A stretch of 64,000 bases of DNA from Lutimaribacter degradans. Its GTDB lineage: Bacteria; Pseudomonadota; Alphaproteobacteria; Rhodobacterales; Rhodobacteraceae. Location of the stretch: positions 1 to 64,000 of the forward strand of contig NZ_JAMQGO010000010.1 in assembly GCF_023703375.1 (NCBI RefSeq). Reading direction: 5' to 3'. The translations under genes were made by a program, and so were the position numbers. This document shows, in pieces, positions 37,982 to 47,122 of the stretch. The notes below the pieces were generated by a model. It was not told where the DNA came from. It searched no databases and was given only the letters and a program-made list of their open reading frames with translations. Each line of letters begins with the position of its first letter. Position 1 is the first letter of the stretch.

Positions 37982-39843
37982 TTCGCCTTGTCCGACCCGC
38001 TGCGGTTAAAGCTGGCGCGGATATTGCCGAAGACGTCCGGCTTGTAGCCGTGGCGCCGCATGATCAGGTATTGCTGGATGAAGGTGATCGTGTTGTTCGC
38101 GATCCAGTAGATCACGAGACCGGAGGCAAACCCGCCAAGCATGAACATGAACACCCAGGGCATCCAGGCAAAGATCATCTTTTGCGTGGGGTCTGTGGGC
38201 GCCGGGTTCAGCTTTTGTTGCAGCCACATCGTGACGCCCAGCAGGATCGGCAGCACCCCGATAAAGATCAGCGCGACGAAGGATTGCGGATCGGGCGCGT
38301 CCCAGGGCAGCAAGCCAAACAGGTTGTAGAGCGAGGACGGGTCAGGTGCGCTGAGGTCGCGAATCCAGCCGATGAAGGGCGCGTGGCGCAGTTCCAGCGT
38401 GACAAAGATCACCTTGTAGAGCGAAAAGAAGATCGGGATCTGCAGAAGGATCGGCAGGCAGCCCGAGGCGGGATTCACCTTTTCCTTCTTGTAAAGCGCC
38501 ATCATCTCTTGTTGCAGCTTCTGGCGGTCGTCGCCGGCGCGCTCCTTCAGCTCTTCCATCTTGGGCTGAAGCTCTTTCATCTTGGCCATGCTGGCGTAGG
38601 ACTTGTAGGCCAGCGGAAAGACGACTGCCTTGATGATCAGTGTCAGCGCGATGATCGCCCAGCCCATGTTGCCGATGACGATGTTCAACTCGTGCAGCAG
38701 GAAGAAAATCGGCTTGGTCAGGAAAAAGAACCAGCCCCAGTCGATCGAGTCGATGAACCCGTCGATGCCGCCGGGCAGTGCCGATTTCAGGCCCAGGCCA
38801 TACATCAGCGAGTCACCAAAGTTGTCCAGTTCCTCGCCCGCTTCGTAGTTGCGGATGGTGTCCCATTCCTTGGGGCCCGCGAACATCTGCGAGGTGACCG
38901 CTACGCTGGCACCGGGAGCCAAGGTTTGCGTGGGCTGGCGCATCGTGGTCTGGTAGATATCGCGCTCGGTGTCGTGGAACGCGTTCAAGCGGACGGCCGT
39001 GCCCTCGGACGGGATCATGGTGGACATCCAGTAGTGATCGGTGAACCCGATCCACCCTGATTGCTCGACCGTGATATCCTTGTAGTTCGTGGCCGGGTCG
39101 AGATCGTCATAATCGGTCTCGGTCAACTCGCCATCGGCCATGGCGATCATGCCTTCGTGCAGGATGAAGAAATTCTTCAGATCCTGCGGCTCACCATGCC
39201 GGGCCAGGATGCCGTAGGGGGCCAGCGCCGCGGTGTCGCTGCCGGTGTTCTGCACCGTTTGCGTGACCGTGAACATGTAGTTGTTGTCCAGCGCGATCTG
39301 GCGGGTAAAGACCAGCCCCCGGCCGTTATCCCATGTCATGCTGACAGGGCTGCCGGGTGCAAGCGTCTGTCCCGGTTCGGCCTGCCACATCGTGTTGGGG
39401 CCGGGCACCATCTCGGGGCTCAGCCCGCTGCCCGGGGCCCAGCCGTAAAGCGCGTAATAGGCATTCGCACTGCCAACTGGCGCCAGCATCGTCACGATGT
39501 CGGAGTCTTGCGCCAGCTCTTCGCGGTAGTTTTTCAGCGAGAGTTGGTCGATCCGACCGCCCAGCAGCGAAATGGCGCCGGTGACCGTATCACTTTCGAT
39601 CGACAGGCGCGGTGCGTCGGCGTTTTCCGGCGCCGGTGCGGGGGCGGCGTCGGCCGGATCGCCCGTGGCGGCCTGCGGCGTGCTGGCAATCGGTGCGCCG
39701 CTCGGGTCCGTCGTGGTCTCGGTGGGCGTCACGGCATTCGGATCTTCGACCGGTTCAGGCGGCGGAAACAGGAGAAACCAGACCAAAATAACCGCAAAGC
39801 TGAGTGCGGTGGCCAAAATGAGGTTCTTGTTCTGATCGTCCAT
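37978..39843 (-). CDS. yidC: Membrane protein insertase YidC
   Basis: Inserts and folds inner-membrane proteins, with or without SecYEG. The 621 residues begin with MDDQNKNLILATALSFAVIL as the first membrane span. A long Asp/Pro/Ala-rich linker and a periplasmic domain (about 75-340) follow. The insertase core has a positively charged LAYKSYASMAKMKELQPKM hairpin and several C-terminal spans. ATG 39843 gives the family N-terminus; a start at 39873 adds only ten residues. Confidence 0.96.
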   Translation of the reverse strand: MDDQNKNLILATALSFAVILVWFLLFPPPEPVEDPNAVTPTETTTDPSGAPIASTPQAATGDPADAAPAPAPENADAPRLSIESDTVTGAISLLGGRIDQLSLKNYREELAQDSDIVTMLAPVGSANAYYALYGWAPGSGLSPEMVPGPNTMWQAEPGQTLAPGSPVSMTWDNGRGLVFTRQIALDNNYMFTVTQTVQNTGSDTAALAPYGILARHGEPQDLKNFFILHEGMIAMADGELTETDYDDLDPATNYKDITVEQSGWIGFTDHYWMSTMIPSEGTAVRLNAFHDTERDIYQTTMRQPTQTLAPGASVAVTSQMFAGPKEWDTIRNYEAGEELDNFGDSLMYGLGLKSALPGGIDGFIDSIDWGWFFFLTKPIFFLLHELNIVIGNMGWAIIALTLIIKAVVFPLAYKSYASMAKMKELQPKMEELKERAGDDRQKLQQEMMALYKKEKVNPASGCLPILLQIPIFFSLYKVIFVTLELRHAPFIGWIRDLSAPDPSSLYNLFGLLPWDAPDPQSFVALIFIGVLPILLGVTMWLQQKLNPAPTDPTQKMIFAWMPWVFMFMLGGFASGLVIYWIANNTITFIQQYLIMRRHGYKPDVFGNIRASFNRSGSDKAK

Positions 39844-39950
39844 GTGGGGCGCTACCTGTCCTGATCGTGTCACGGGGGTTCAACAGAGTAGCGCCCCAAA
39901 GGTCAAGGGGGATATGGGAAAACGGGCGTTTTCGGCGCGGCACGCGGGCG

Positions 39951-41468
39951 TCAGGCGGTGCCGCGCCCGATTCGGGGCGGTTCGGCCAGCTTGGCGTGGT
40001 GTGCGTGCAACCATTCGGCAGTCCGCTGTAGCGGCATCGGGCGGGCGATACCAAAGCCTTGCACATGGTTGCAGCCAAGCTGCGCCAGCATGGCGTGCTC
40101 GCCCGCGTTTTCCACCCCTTCGGCCAGGACATCCATGTTCAGCCGGTCCGCCATTGTCAGGATAGCGGCAACCATGCGTTGCTGTTCGGGGTCACGGTCA
40201 ACCTTGCGCACGAATGAGCGGTCGATTTTCAGACGGCTGACGGCAAACCGGCGGATGGAGCTGATCGAGGCATGGCCGGTGCCGAAATCATCGAGGTCGA
40301 TCGAGCAGCCCATTGCGGCCAACCCGTTGATGTTGCGTGCGACGATATCGTCGGGCGAGGCCGCCACCACGGTTTCCAAAACCTCGATACACAGTCGGCC
40401 CGGCGCCAGGTCGAAGCGGTCGAGCTCCCAGCGGATCTTGTCGACCAGTTTCGGGTTGCGCAGTTCGGCCCCGGAAAAATTGACCGCAACGCATGGCACG
40501 TCAAACCCTTGGTCATCCCAGTTCCGCAAGGCCCCGAGCGCGTGGTAAAGGATGATCTCGCTCAACCGTTCCAACTGGTCCGAGCGTTCCATGGCCGGCA
40601 GGAAATCCGCAGGCGCGACAAGGCCGCGTTCAGGATGCTGCCAGCGGGCCAATGCCTCGAACCCCGATACCTGGCCGGTATCGGTGGAAACCTGCGGTTG
40701 GAACCATGGGGTGATCTCGCCATTTTCCAATGCTTGCGCCACTTCGTCGGCCAGCGCATCGGGTGTGGCAGGCGTGCACGCCATATCGGGCCCATAGGCG
40801 CGGATGGCCGATGGCGCATGGGCGCGGGCCACCTCAAGCGCGGCAGCGGCTGCCTGCAGCATCCTGGGGGCGGTCGCGTCGCGCAACTGGGTGTCCAGCG
40901 CGAAGCCGACCGAGCAAGAGGCATAGATGGCCTGGGCATCGATCGAAACGGGCTCCTCCAGCCGTGTTTGCAAACGGCCCGCCAGTTGAATCGCGATTTC
41001 GAGATCCAGTTGCCGCTTTGGCGCAAGCACCACGGCGAAACGGCCGGGCTGCAGTTGCGCCACGTGGTCGCTGTCGCGCGTTGCGCCGTGCAGGCGATCG
41101 AGGCTGCGCGCGGCGATCAGGGCCGCGCCAGCGCTGCCCAATTGCGCGCGCAACCGGTCGAAATCGTCGATTTGCACGATAATGCAGGCCGTGTGCTGCC
41201 CGGTTGCGGCTGCCCGTTGCAAGGCGCGATCCATCGCGGTGGAGGTGTTGGGGCGCGCAAGATTGGGGGTTGCATCCGCCCGCTCGAACAGGCCAAGCGT
41301 GGCGAAAAGCACCGGCAGGCCAAGCGCCAGCGCCACCAACCAGCCTTCGCCGCCCAGCCAGAACGCCGCAAGGATGGCCGCCGGCATGAAGGCCAGCGCC
41401 GGTGGGCCGGCCACCACATGGCGCGCCCGGTTGCGCAGGCTGTGAAGATGCTGGGCGATGGGGGGCAT
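39951..41468 (-). CDS. Membrane EAL protein with degenerate GGDEF domain
   Basis: Probably a c-di-GMP phosphodiesterase. Two N-terminal membrane spans (about residues 22-60) precede a GGDEF-like domain in which the catalytic motif is replaced by LQPGRFAVVL, so cyclase activity is unlikely. The EAL domain keeps FEALARWQHP, VNFSGAELRNP, EVLETVV, SIDLDDFGTGHASI, LKIDRSFVR and LAEGVENAGEHAML, so catalysis is plausible. I chose ATG 41468, which has AAGGA 7 nt upstream; a TTG at 41486 would give 511 residues. It lies downstream of ttcA on the same strand. Confidence 0.9.
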   Translation of the reverse strand: MPPIAQHLHSLRNRARHVVAGPPALAFMPAAILAAFWLGGEGWLVALALGLPVLFATLGLFERADATPNLARPNTSTAMDRALQRAAATGQHTACIIVQIDDFDRLRAQLGSAGAALIAARSLDRLHGATRDSDHVAQLQPGRFAVVLAPKRQLDLEIAIQLAGRLQTRLEEPVSIDAQAIYASCSVGFALDTQLRDATAPRMLQAAAAALEVARAHAPSAIRAYGPDMACTPATPDALADEVAQALENGEITPWFQPQVSTDTGQVSGFEALARWQHPERGLVAPADFLPAMERSDQLERLSEIILYHALGALRNWDDQGFDVPCVAVNFSGAELRNPKLVDKIRWELDRFDLAPGRLCIEVLETVVAASPDDIVARNINGLAAMGCSIDLDDFGTGHASISSIRRFAVSRLKIDRSFVRKVDRDPEQQRMVAAILTMADRLNMDVLAEGVENAGEHAMLAQLGCNHVQGFGIARPMPLQRTAEWLHAHHAKLAEPPRIGRGTA

Positions 41469-41524
41469 GTCTGCGTCCTTCTGCAAGTCGTGTTGCAGGC
41501 TACGAACGCAGGTTGAACGGATCT

Positions 41525-42394
41525 TTAACGCAGCGCGGGAATCCCGTCGGAATCCGCATCATTTTTGGCAAGATCGATATTCAGCCCCGCGAAATCGAAC
41601 AATGCCGGGTCCAGCATGTGCGAGGGCCGGATGTTCATGAGCGCGCGGAACATCTTTTGCCGCCGGCCCGGGTGGTTCTTTTCCCACTGGTCGATCAGCG
41701 CCTTGACCTGCTGGCGTTGCAACCCGTCCTGGCTGCCGCACAGGTCGCAGGGGATGATGGGGTATTTCATCGCGCGGGCGAATTTCTCGCAATCCTCTTC
41801 GGCCACGTGGGCGAGGGGGCGATAGACGAACAGGTCACCCTCTTCATTGACCAGCTTGGGTGGCATCGTCGCCAGGCGCGATCCATGAAAGAGGTTCATG
41901 AAAAACGTTTCAAGGATGTCATCGCGGTGATGGCCCAGCACCACGGCCGAACAGCCCTCTTCGCGGGCGATCCGGTACAGGTTGCCACGCCGCAACCGCG
42001 AACACAGCGCACAGAATGTCCGGCCCTGTGGCACCTTGTCGACGACGATGGAGTAGGTGTCCTGGTACTCGATGCGATGTGGCACGCCCATCCGCTCCAG
42101 GAATTCGGGCAGAACCGTCGCGGGAAAACCCGGTTGGCCCTGGTCAAGATTGCAAGCCAGCAGTTCGACCGGCAACAGCCCGCGCCATTTCAGCTCGTGC
42201 AGCACGGCAAGTAGCGTGTAGCTGTCCTTGCCGCCGGACAGGCAGACCAGCCACTTGGCGCCGGGTTGCACCATGCCGTATTGTTCGACCGCCTCGCGCG
42301 TGTTCTGCACGATGCGTTTGCGCAATTTCTTGAACTCGGTGCTTTTGGGGGCACCGTGAAACAGCGGGTGAATGTCGTCGTTGTCATCAAGCAT
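41525..42394 (-). CDS. ttcA: tRNA 2-thiocytidine(32) synthetase TtcA
   Basis: Thiolates C32 of certain tRNAs. The 289 residues hold the PP-loop [16 protein letters not shown] (about 53-68), the CXXC pair [10 protein letters not shown] and a third cysteine region [10 protein letters not shown] that should bind the Fe-S cluster. The C-terminal [13 protein letters not shown] is typical. It stands between the EAL and spermidine-synthase-like genes with gaps of 57 and 98 bp, so it may have its own promoter. Confidence 0.94.
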   Translation of the reverse strand: MLDDNDDIHPLFHGAPKSTEFKKLRKRIVQNTREAVEQYGMVQPGAKWLVCLSGGKDSYTLLAVLHELKWRGLLPVELLACNLDQGQPGFPATVLPEFLERMGVPHRIEYQDTYSIVVDKVPQGRTFCALCSRLRRGNLYRIAREEGCSAVVLGHHRDDILETFFMNLFHGSRLATMPPKLVNEEGDLFVYRPLAHVAEEDCEKFARAMKYPIIPCDLCGSQDGLQRQQVKALIDQWEKNHPGRRQKMFRALMNIRPSHMLDPALFDFAGLNIDLAKNDADSDGIPALR

Positions 42395-42492
42395 GGCTGG
42401 CCTCGCGCGGTTCGGGGGGTTCTATCGCGGCTGGGGCGCAACGGAAAGGGCCGGTTGCACATCACGGCCCACCCGCGTGGCAGCCATGCGCT

Positions 42493-44034
42493 TCAGCGAA
42501 ACCACCTGTCCCAACCATCAAGGTAATATCCAAGCAGTGCGTGCGACTGGATGTCATTTACCGCCACGTCGCGCCGGGCGGTCTCGGGGTCGAATACCTG
42601 CGCGGCGTGCCACGTGTCCTGCGTCAAAAACCGCAGGCCCGCGGGCAGGGTCAGGGGGCGGTCCATGCGCAGGCCCTGCGTGGCCATGGCAAAGCCCCAG
42701 TCACCGAAACTGGGCACATAGGCGTGATAGGGGGTCACGCGCAGGCCGTCGCCGGGCGCGGAGGGGTTGCGCGTCGATTCAAGCGTCTGCACAACCGACC
42801 AGAAGGCCTCGGGCGCGAACAGCGGCGAGCCGGCCTGCGTCACCAGAATGCCGCCCGTGCCCAACCGTTCCAGCAGCAGGGCATAGAACTGGCGGGAATA
42901 GAGCTTGGACAAGGCGATGGTCTTGGGGTCGGGCAAATCCAGCACGATGACGTCAAACGCTTGGTTGGCGGATTCGACAAAGCGCCAGGCATCTTCGTTG
43001 ATCACCCGAACCCGCGCGTCGCGCAGCGCGAAATCGTTCAACGGGGCCAGTTGCGGGTGATCGCGAAACAGGCCTGTCACGCGCGGATCAAGGTCGACCA
43101 GCGTGATCTGTCGCACGTCTGGCCAGCGCAGCGCCTCGCGCGCGGCCATGCCATCGCCCCCGCCGAGTATCAGAACCTGCGCCCGGCGCGGGGCCAGCGC
43201 CATCGCCGGGTGAACCAGCGCCTCGTGATAGCGGTGCTCGTCCAGCGTGTCGAACTGTATCGAGTGATCGAGGAACAGCCGCGTGCGCTCGCGGAACCGG
43301 GTGACGGTGATCTTTTGATAGGGCGTGGCCTCGGACAGGATCACGTCGTCCTCGAACAGCTGCGCCTCGGTGACCGAGACCAGCCGCTCGGCCATCGCCA
43401 GCGCGGCCAGCGAGGCCGCCAGCGTCAGCGCCCAGGCGCCCCATTGCATGCGGCTGGCAAAATCGCGAAACAGCCATAGCGACAGGCCCGCCACCAGAAG
43501 GTTCAGACAACCGAACACCAGGCTGGCCGACATCAACCCGAGATGGGGAATGACCAGCAAAGGAAAGGCGACCGAGGCCGCCAAGGCGCCCACGTAATCG
43601 ACCGTCAGCACGTTTTCAAAGCGAAACTCGGGGGCGCCGATCTGCTTCAGCACCCGTGCGATCAGGGGAATTTCCATTCCCGACAGCACGCCCACGGCCA
43701 TCAGCAGCGCATATAACGGCACCGCTACCGCGCCCGTCCAGCCATAGGCGAAAAACAGCGCCGGCGCCATGAAGCCGCCCACCACGCCAAGCGCGATCTG
43801 TGCCCAGATAAAGCCGCGCATTGCCTGCCCCACGAAGCGCGACAGATACGCGCCCAGCCCCATCGACGACAGGAACACGCCGATCACCAGGCTGAACTGC
43901 CGCACGCTGTCGCCCAGAAGGTAACTTGAGACGGTGGCCGCGATCAGCTCGTAAATCAGCCCTGCAACGGCGATCAGGAAGGTCGCCGTCAGCAGCCAGA
44001 CCTCGCGCGCCCGTGTGGCGGCGGGGGCTGTCAC
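42493..44034 (-). CDS. Membrane-fused spermidine-synthase-like protein
   Basis: A 513-residue protein: the N-terminal ~230 residues are about seven membrane spans (WLLTATFLIAVAGLIYELIA and others). The C-terminal part is a spermidine-synthase-like Rossmann domain with ILGGGDGMAAREALRWPD, TLVDLDPRVTGLF and DVIVLDLPDPKTI. The aminopropyl donor and acceptor are unknown. The start is GTG 44034, which overlaps the DUF350 stop as GTGA; the frame is open upstream without conserved sequence. It closes the DUF4178/DUF350 module. Confidence 0.85.
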   Translation of the reverse strand: MTAPAATRAREVWLLTATFLIAVAGLIYELIAATVSSYLLGDSVRQFSLVIGVFLSSMGLGAYLSRFVGQAMRGFIWAQIALGVVGGFMAPALFFAYGWTGAVAVPLYALLMAVGVLSGMEIPLIARVLKQIGAPEFRFENVLTVDYVGALAASVAFPLLVIPHLGLMSASLVFGCLNLLVAGLSLWLFRDFASRMQWGAWALTLAASLAALAMAERLVSVTEAQLFEDDVILSEATPYQKITVTRFRERTRLFLDHSIQFDTLDEHRYHEALVHPAMALAPRRAQVLILGGGDGMAAREALRWPDVRQITLVDLDPRVTGLFRDHPQLAPLNDFALRDARVRVINEDAWRFVESANQAFDVIVLDLPDPKTIALSKLYSRQFYALLLERLGTGGILVTQAGSPLFAPEAFWSVVQTLESTRNPSAPGDGLRVTPYHAYVPSFGDWGFAMATQGLRMDRPLTLPAGLRFLTQDTWHAAQVFDPETARRDVAVNDIQSHALLGYYLDGWDRWFR

Positions 44035-44255
44035 GACAGAATGACAGCGGCGATGATGATCGCAAGGGCGATGAAGACAGACCCGATCAGCACGGCAAGC
44101 GCGATGTTCTGGTCTTCTTCGATCTCGCGCACCACCGAGAAATGTGTGGCCCGGTTGATCACCCACCAGCACAGCGCCATCAAGGCGACGCCCAGAAAGG
44201 TGTAAAAGACAGTGCTGACAACCTCGGCTACCTGGATTGATATCAAGCTTTCCAT
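44031..44255 (-). CDS. DUF350 small membrane protein
   Basis: A 74-residue protein with two membrane spans (VVSTVFYTFLGVALMALCWW about 12-31, and ALAVLIGSVFIALAIIIAAV about 52-71), as in DUF350. The RBS GGGGAATGAC precedes the ATG. It is followed by the spermidine-synthase-like gene with a 4-nt overlap. The function of DUF350 is not known. Confidence 0.75.
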   Translation of the reverse strand: MESLISIQVAEVVSTVFYTFLGVALMALCWWVINRATHFSVVREIEEDQNIALAVLIGSVFIALAIIIAAVILS

Positions 44256-44265
44256 GTCATTCCCC

Positions 44266-44329
44266 TTTGTTCATTTCACGCGTCCCCCGGACATGACTTT
44301 GTTCATTTCACGCGTCCCCCGGACATGAC
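44266..44329. repeat. Perfect 32-bp tandem repeat
   Basis: Two identical 32-bp units, 44266-44297 and 44298-44329, lie head to tail with no mismatch. The right copy encodes the last codons and stop of the 52-residue protein; the left copy is downstream of that stop on the minus strand, so the duplication leaves the protein intact and lengthens the spacer to DUF350. It looks like a recent slipped-strand duplication. Confidence 0.95.
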
Positions 44330-44461
44330 GTTGCCGCCGCTGCCCACCCGGACCGAGCGTTGGGTGTCGGTGCTTTCACGCCCCATGCCATAAAACGAGA
44401 CATAGGTTGTGCCTGCAATGGCCGCGACGGCCAACACGACAAAGGCAACGCGCAGTATCAT
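44303..44461 (-). CDS. Small membrane protein, 52 residues
   Basis: A short ORF from ATG 44461 to TGA 44303. The N-terminus has a hydrophobic span (MILRVAFVVLAVAAIAGTTY) and the rest is short and polar, ending SGGNVMSGGRVK. The start overlaps the stop of the DUF4178 gene upstream (ATGA), which supports co-translation. Its last nine codons form the first unit of the 32-bp tandem repeat. I recognise no family. Confidence 0.6.
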   Translation of the reverse strand: MILRVAFVVLAVAAIAGTTYVSFYGMGRESTDTQRSVRVGSGGNVMSGGRVK

Positions 44462-45750
44462 TCTTCACTCCAGTCGCCATGCGCCCATCGGCGTTTCTTG
44501 TGCACAAAGGCCCGCCCGTAATGCCACAGCGCGACAAGCCCGAAACCCAGTGCCAAACCCCACATCCAGAACCCCGAGGACAGGCCGCTGCGCGCCCAGA
44601 GCGTCACCTGCGACGGCAGCCGCGATTGCGTTCCCCAGGCGCCGGTTTCCGGTGGGTGAAGCGTGACCTGGTAGTCGCCTGCCACGGTTGGCCGGAAGAA
44701 CAGGCTGTCGCGGCGATTCCCCTCGCGCCAGCTTTCGTTGTCTTCGCGGCCGAAATAATATTCCAGCGTGCGCCCGGTTTCGAACAGGTTGGTGCCATCC
44801 GGGGCCGTCACTTCCAGAGGGACATAGGCCCAGCTGTTGGACACATCGCTTTCCATGTACAGCCCCGCAAGACGCGCGGTATCGTCGATGGGTATGCTCA
44901 CGCTTTGCGGCAATTCCGCGAATTGAAATTGCGTGGGTTCCAGCGCCGCTCGGCCCGGCATCAGGTGAAAGATCGCGCCGATCAGAAGGCAGACCATCGC
45001 CGCCAGAATCGCCGTTTTGCGCAGGAAGACACTGTGCGGTCCGGGAATATAGGGTTCAAGCGGGTGCACGCCGACCGGGCGCAGTGCGTCGTGTGGCAGG
45101 CCGAAGGCGGCCAGCGCGTCGGCGGCAAACACGTAGCTGCTGCGATAGATCTCGCGCTCGGTCCCGGTTTGCGAGAAATCCAGCATGTGAGCGCGCGACA
45201 TGGCCGAGATGGTGGTGCTGGACTGTCCGATCTCGGGTGACCAGGTAAACTCGCCCTCGGCAAAGGTGATCTGGCTTTTGCTGGTTTGCAGATAGACATA
45301 CCGCTCGCCCCGGCACATCACGGTGGGCGGATGCTCGGCGGTTTCGACCCAAGTTTCTCCCATCCAGGCAGGGCGCACCAACCCCCGGAACCGGCGCGAG
45401 AACGTGACATGCCCGTCTTCGACCGTCAGCCAGGCATAGCCATGCGTGGGCGAATAAAGCTGGTGATCGACCCATCGCCAGATCTTGCCGGCCCAGCGTT
45501 CTTCGTGGCCCAAGGTGCCGATCACCGTCCAGTCTACGCCGTAAAGCTGGCCGGTCATGCCGATGCGAAACGGGCTATCGGGTCGCTCGGCATTGGCGAA
45601 TGTCTTGAGCACGGCGTAGTCGTGCTGCGCGTCCAGCTCGGACCCGCAATAGGGGCAGATATGTGTGGTCACGCGCCCGCCGCCCAGCACATCCAGCCCG
45701 GCACCGCAATTGGTGCAGTTGATCGCGGTCAGCCCGTCGGCACGCGTCAT
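44458..45750 (-). CDS. DUF4178 protein with zinc ribbon and two membrane spans
   Basis: A 430-residue protein. The N-terminal zinc ribbon has Cys12, Cys15, Cys32 and Cys35 (NCTNCGAG, HICPYCGSE). A DUF4178-type beta-rich region (about 60-230) includes WTVIGTLGHEERW and WMGETWVETAEHPP. Two hydrophobic spans lie near 248-268 and 395-415, with a periplasmic or outer domain between them. It overlaps the neighbouring DUF4178 gene and the small membrane-protein gene by 4 nt each. Function unknown. Confidence 0.75.
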   Translation of the reverse strand: MTRADGLTAINCTNCGAGLDVLGGGRVTTHICPYCGSELDAQHDYAVLKTFANAERPDSPFRIGMTGQLYGVDWTVIGTLGHEERWAGKIWRWVDHQLYSPTHGYAWLTVEDGHVTFSRRFRGLVRPAWMGETWVETAEHPPTVMCRGERYVYLQTSKSQITFAEGEFTWSPEIGQSSTTISAMSRAHMLDFSQTGTEREIYRSSYVFAADALAAFGLPHDALRPVGVHPLEPYIPGPHSVFLRKTAILAAMVCLLIGAIFHLMPGRAALEPTQFQFAELPQSVSIPIDDTARLAGLYMESDVSNSWAYVPLEVTAPDGTNLFETGRTLEYYFGREDNESWREGNRRDSLFFRPTVAGDYQVTLHPPETGAWGTQSRLPSQVTLWARSGLSSGFWMWGLALGFGLVALWHYGRAFVHKKRRWAHGDWSEE

Positions 45751-46358
45751 GACGGGTGCCCCGCGATATCGAACGGATCGAACCAGCTGCCAAGGAACCA
45801 GCTTTCGCCACCCGCCCAGAACTCGCCCGACAGCAGATCGCCGTCATCGGTTTGCACGTTGACGAAGCTGTATGTATCTCCAACGCTCAGGCGTTCGCCG
45901 AACGACCCGCGCAAGCCGATGCACTCGGCCCGGTCGGTCTCGATCACACGCGCGTCGTAGCCGCGATACTTGAACCGCAGGCCCACGGGCGGGTCGCGCT
46001 CGACCCGGGGCCAGTCATCGGCGGGAAGCGGGTATTGCAGCACCAAGTCGCCCTCGTCGATCGACAGCCAACAGCCGCGATCGCGGGCGTCGATACACCA
46101 GAACTCATCCCACCAGCCCCGGCCATAGGAAAACCGCGCATGTCCCAGCGCGGTGATCCGGGCGTGGCCCAGCGTCACGGTTTCGCCCAGGTGGATCAGG
46201 GCGGGGGCGTCGTGCATCTCGCCGCTTTGGCCCGCGGTCAGCAGCCGGTCATCTTGCAGATACAGCGTGGTGTCGCAAGATCCACAGGTCACCATGGTGA
46301 TCTGTGCAATCTGGGGCGGCACCGAGGCACCGCAATTGGGGCAGGTCATCGCGGGCAT
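45747..46358 (-). CDS. DUF4178 protein with zinc ribbon, soluble
   Basis: A 203-residue protein (start ATG 46358; 46394 and 46349 also possible). The N-terminus has a zinc ribbon, MTCPNCGASV and VTCGSCDTTL (Cys6, 9, 25, 28). The remainder resembles DUF4178, with WWDEFWCIDARDRGCWLSID. There is no membrane span. It is the first gene of the module and overlaps the larger DUF4178 gene (ATGA). Its partner in the same operon suggests a paired role; none is known. Confidence 0.75.
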   Translation of the reverse strand: MPAMTCPNCGASVPPQIAQITMVTCGSCDTTLYLQDDRLLTAGQSGEMHDAPALIHLGETVTLGHARITALGHARFSYGRGWWDEFWCIDARDRGCWLSIDEGDLVLQYPLPADDWPRVERDPPVGLRFKYRGYDARVIETDRAECIGLRGSFGERLSVGDTYSFVNVQTDDGDLLSGEFWAGGESWFLGSWFDPFDIAGHPS

Positions 46359-46419
46359 GTGCCAAGATGTGCAAAGAGCCGGGGATGTTTGCAAGCATCA
46401 AGAAAACCGGCGCCACGAT

Positions 46420-46665
46420 TTAGCTGTCGGCCGTGTCATCCTTGCCCGGTGGCACCGGGTCATAACCGTCGCTGCCCCAGGGGTGGCAGCGCCCGATCCG
46501 TCGGGCCGCCAGCCAGCTGCCTTTCAGCGCGCCGTGCTTTTCCAGCGCCTCAAGCGCATAGGCGCTACAGGTCGGTTGGTAACGGCAGTTATGGCCCACC
46601 CAGGGCGACCCGAGCAGGCGATAGGCCCGGACGGGCAGGGCGACGATGTGGGCAAGCGGGCTCAT
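46420..46665 (-). CDS. yidD: Membrane protein insertion efficiency factor YidD
   Basis: A small protein that accompanies YidC. The 81 residues show [20 protein letters not shown] with [20 protein letters not shown] and [19 protein letters not shown], which are the YidD signatures. It overlaps rnpA by 4 nt. In most relatives yidC follows directly; here the DUF4178 module, ttcA and the EAL gene intervene. Confidence 0.95.
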   Translation of the reverse strand: MSPLAHIVALPVRAYRLLGSPWVGHNCRYQPTCSAYALEALEKHGALKGSWLAARRIGRCHPWGSDGYDPVPPGKDDTADS

Positions 46666-47099
46666 GTATCACCGTGCAGTTTGGACAGCCCGAAGACAAG
46701 GTCACGTTTGAGCAGCTCAAAGGGGCGCTGGGCGGTTTCCTGTGCACGCCCGATCAACACGTAATCCCACCCGGGCCGCCCGTGCAGGGGCAGCACGGCG
46801 CGGGCGGCGGCGCGCATGCGGCGCTTGGCGCGGTTGCGAGCCACGGCGTTGCCGACCTTTTTCGAACAGGTGAATCCCACGCGGATGGCCTGCGTGCCAT
46901 CGCGCCGATCGCGGGCCTGCACCATCATCGACCCGACACCGCGCTTGCGCGCCTGCGCCGCGCGCAGGAAATCGGCACGCTTTTTCAACGTGACGAGCCC
47001 CGATTTGTCGACGGGTCCGTGGTCTGGGCAAACGGACGCCGCCGGAGGCGTGTTCCCTTGGGGCGGTTTCGCGTCCCTTGGGGCCTCCGGCGGTGTCAT
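46662..47099 (-). CDS. rnpA: Ribonuclease P protein component
   Basis: The protein subunit of RNase P, which matures tRNA 5' ends. The 145 residues have a Pro-rich N-terminal extension (about 1-35), then [19 protein letters not shown] and the conserved RNR helix [15 protein letters not shown]. The start ATG 47099 follows rpmH by 23 bp; the frame is open upstream through rpmH but that is antisense-frame reading. It overlaps yidD by 4 nt. Confidence 0.94.
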   Translation of the reverse strand: MTPPEAPRDAKPPQGNTPPAASVCPDHGPVDKSGLVTLKKRADFLRAAQARKRGVGSMMVQARDRRDGTQAIRVGFTCSKKVGNAVARNRAKRRMRAAARAVLPLHGRPGWDYVLIGRAQETAQRPFELLKRDLVFGLSKLHGDT

Positions 47100-47122
47100 C
47101 GTTGCAGTCTGATCGCGGTTGA

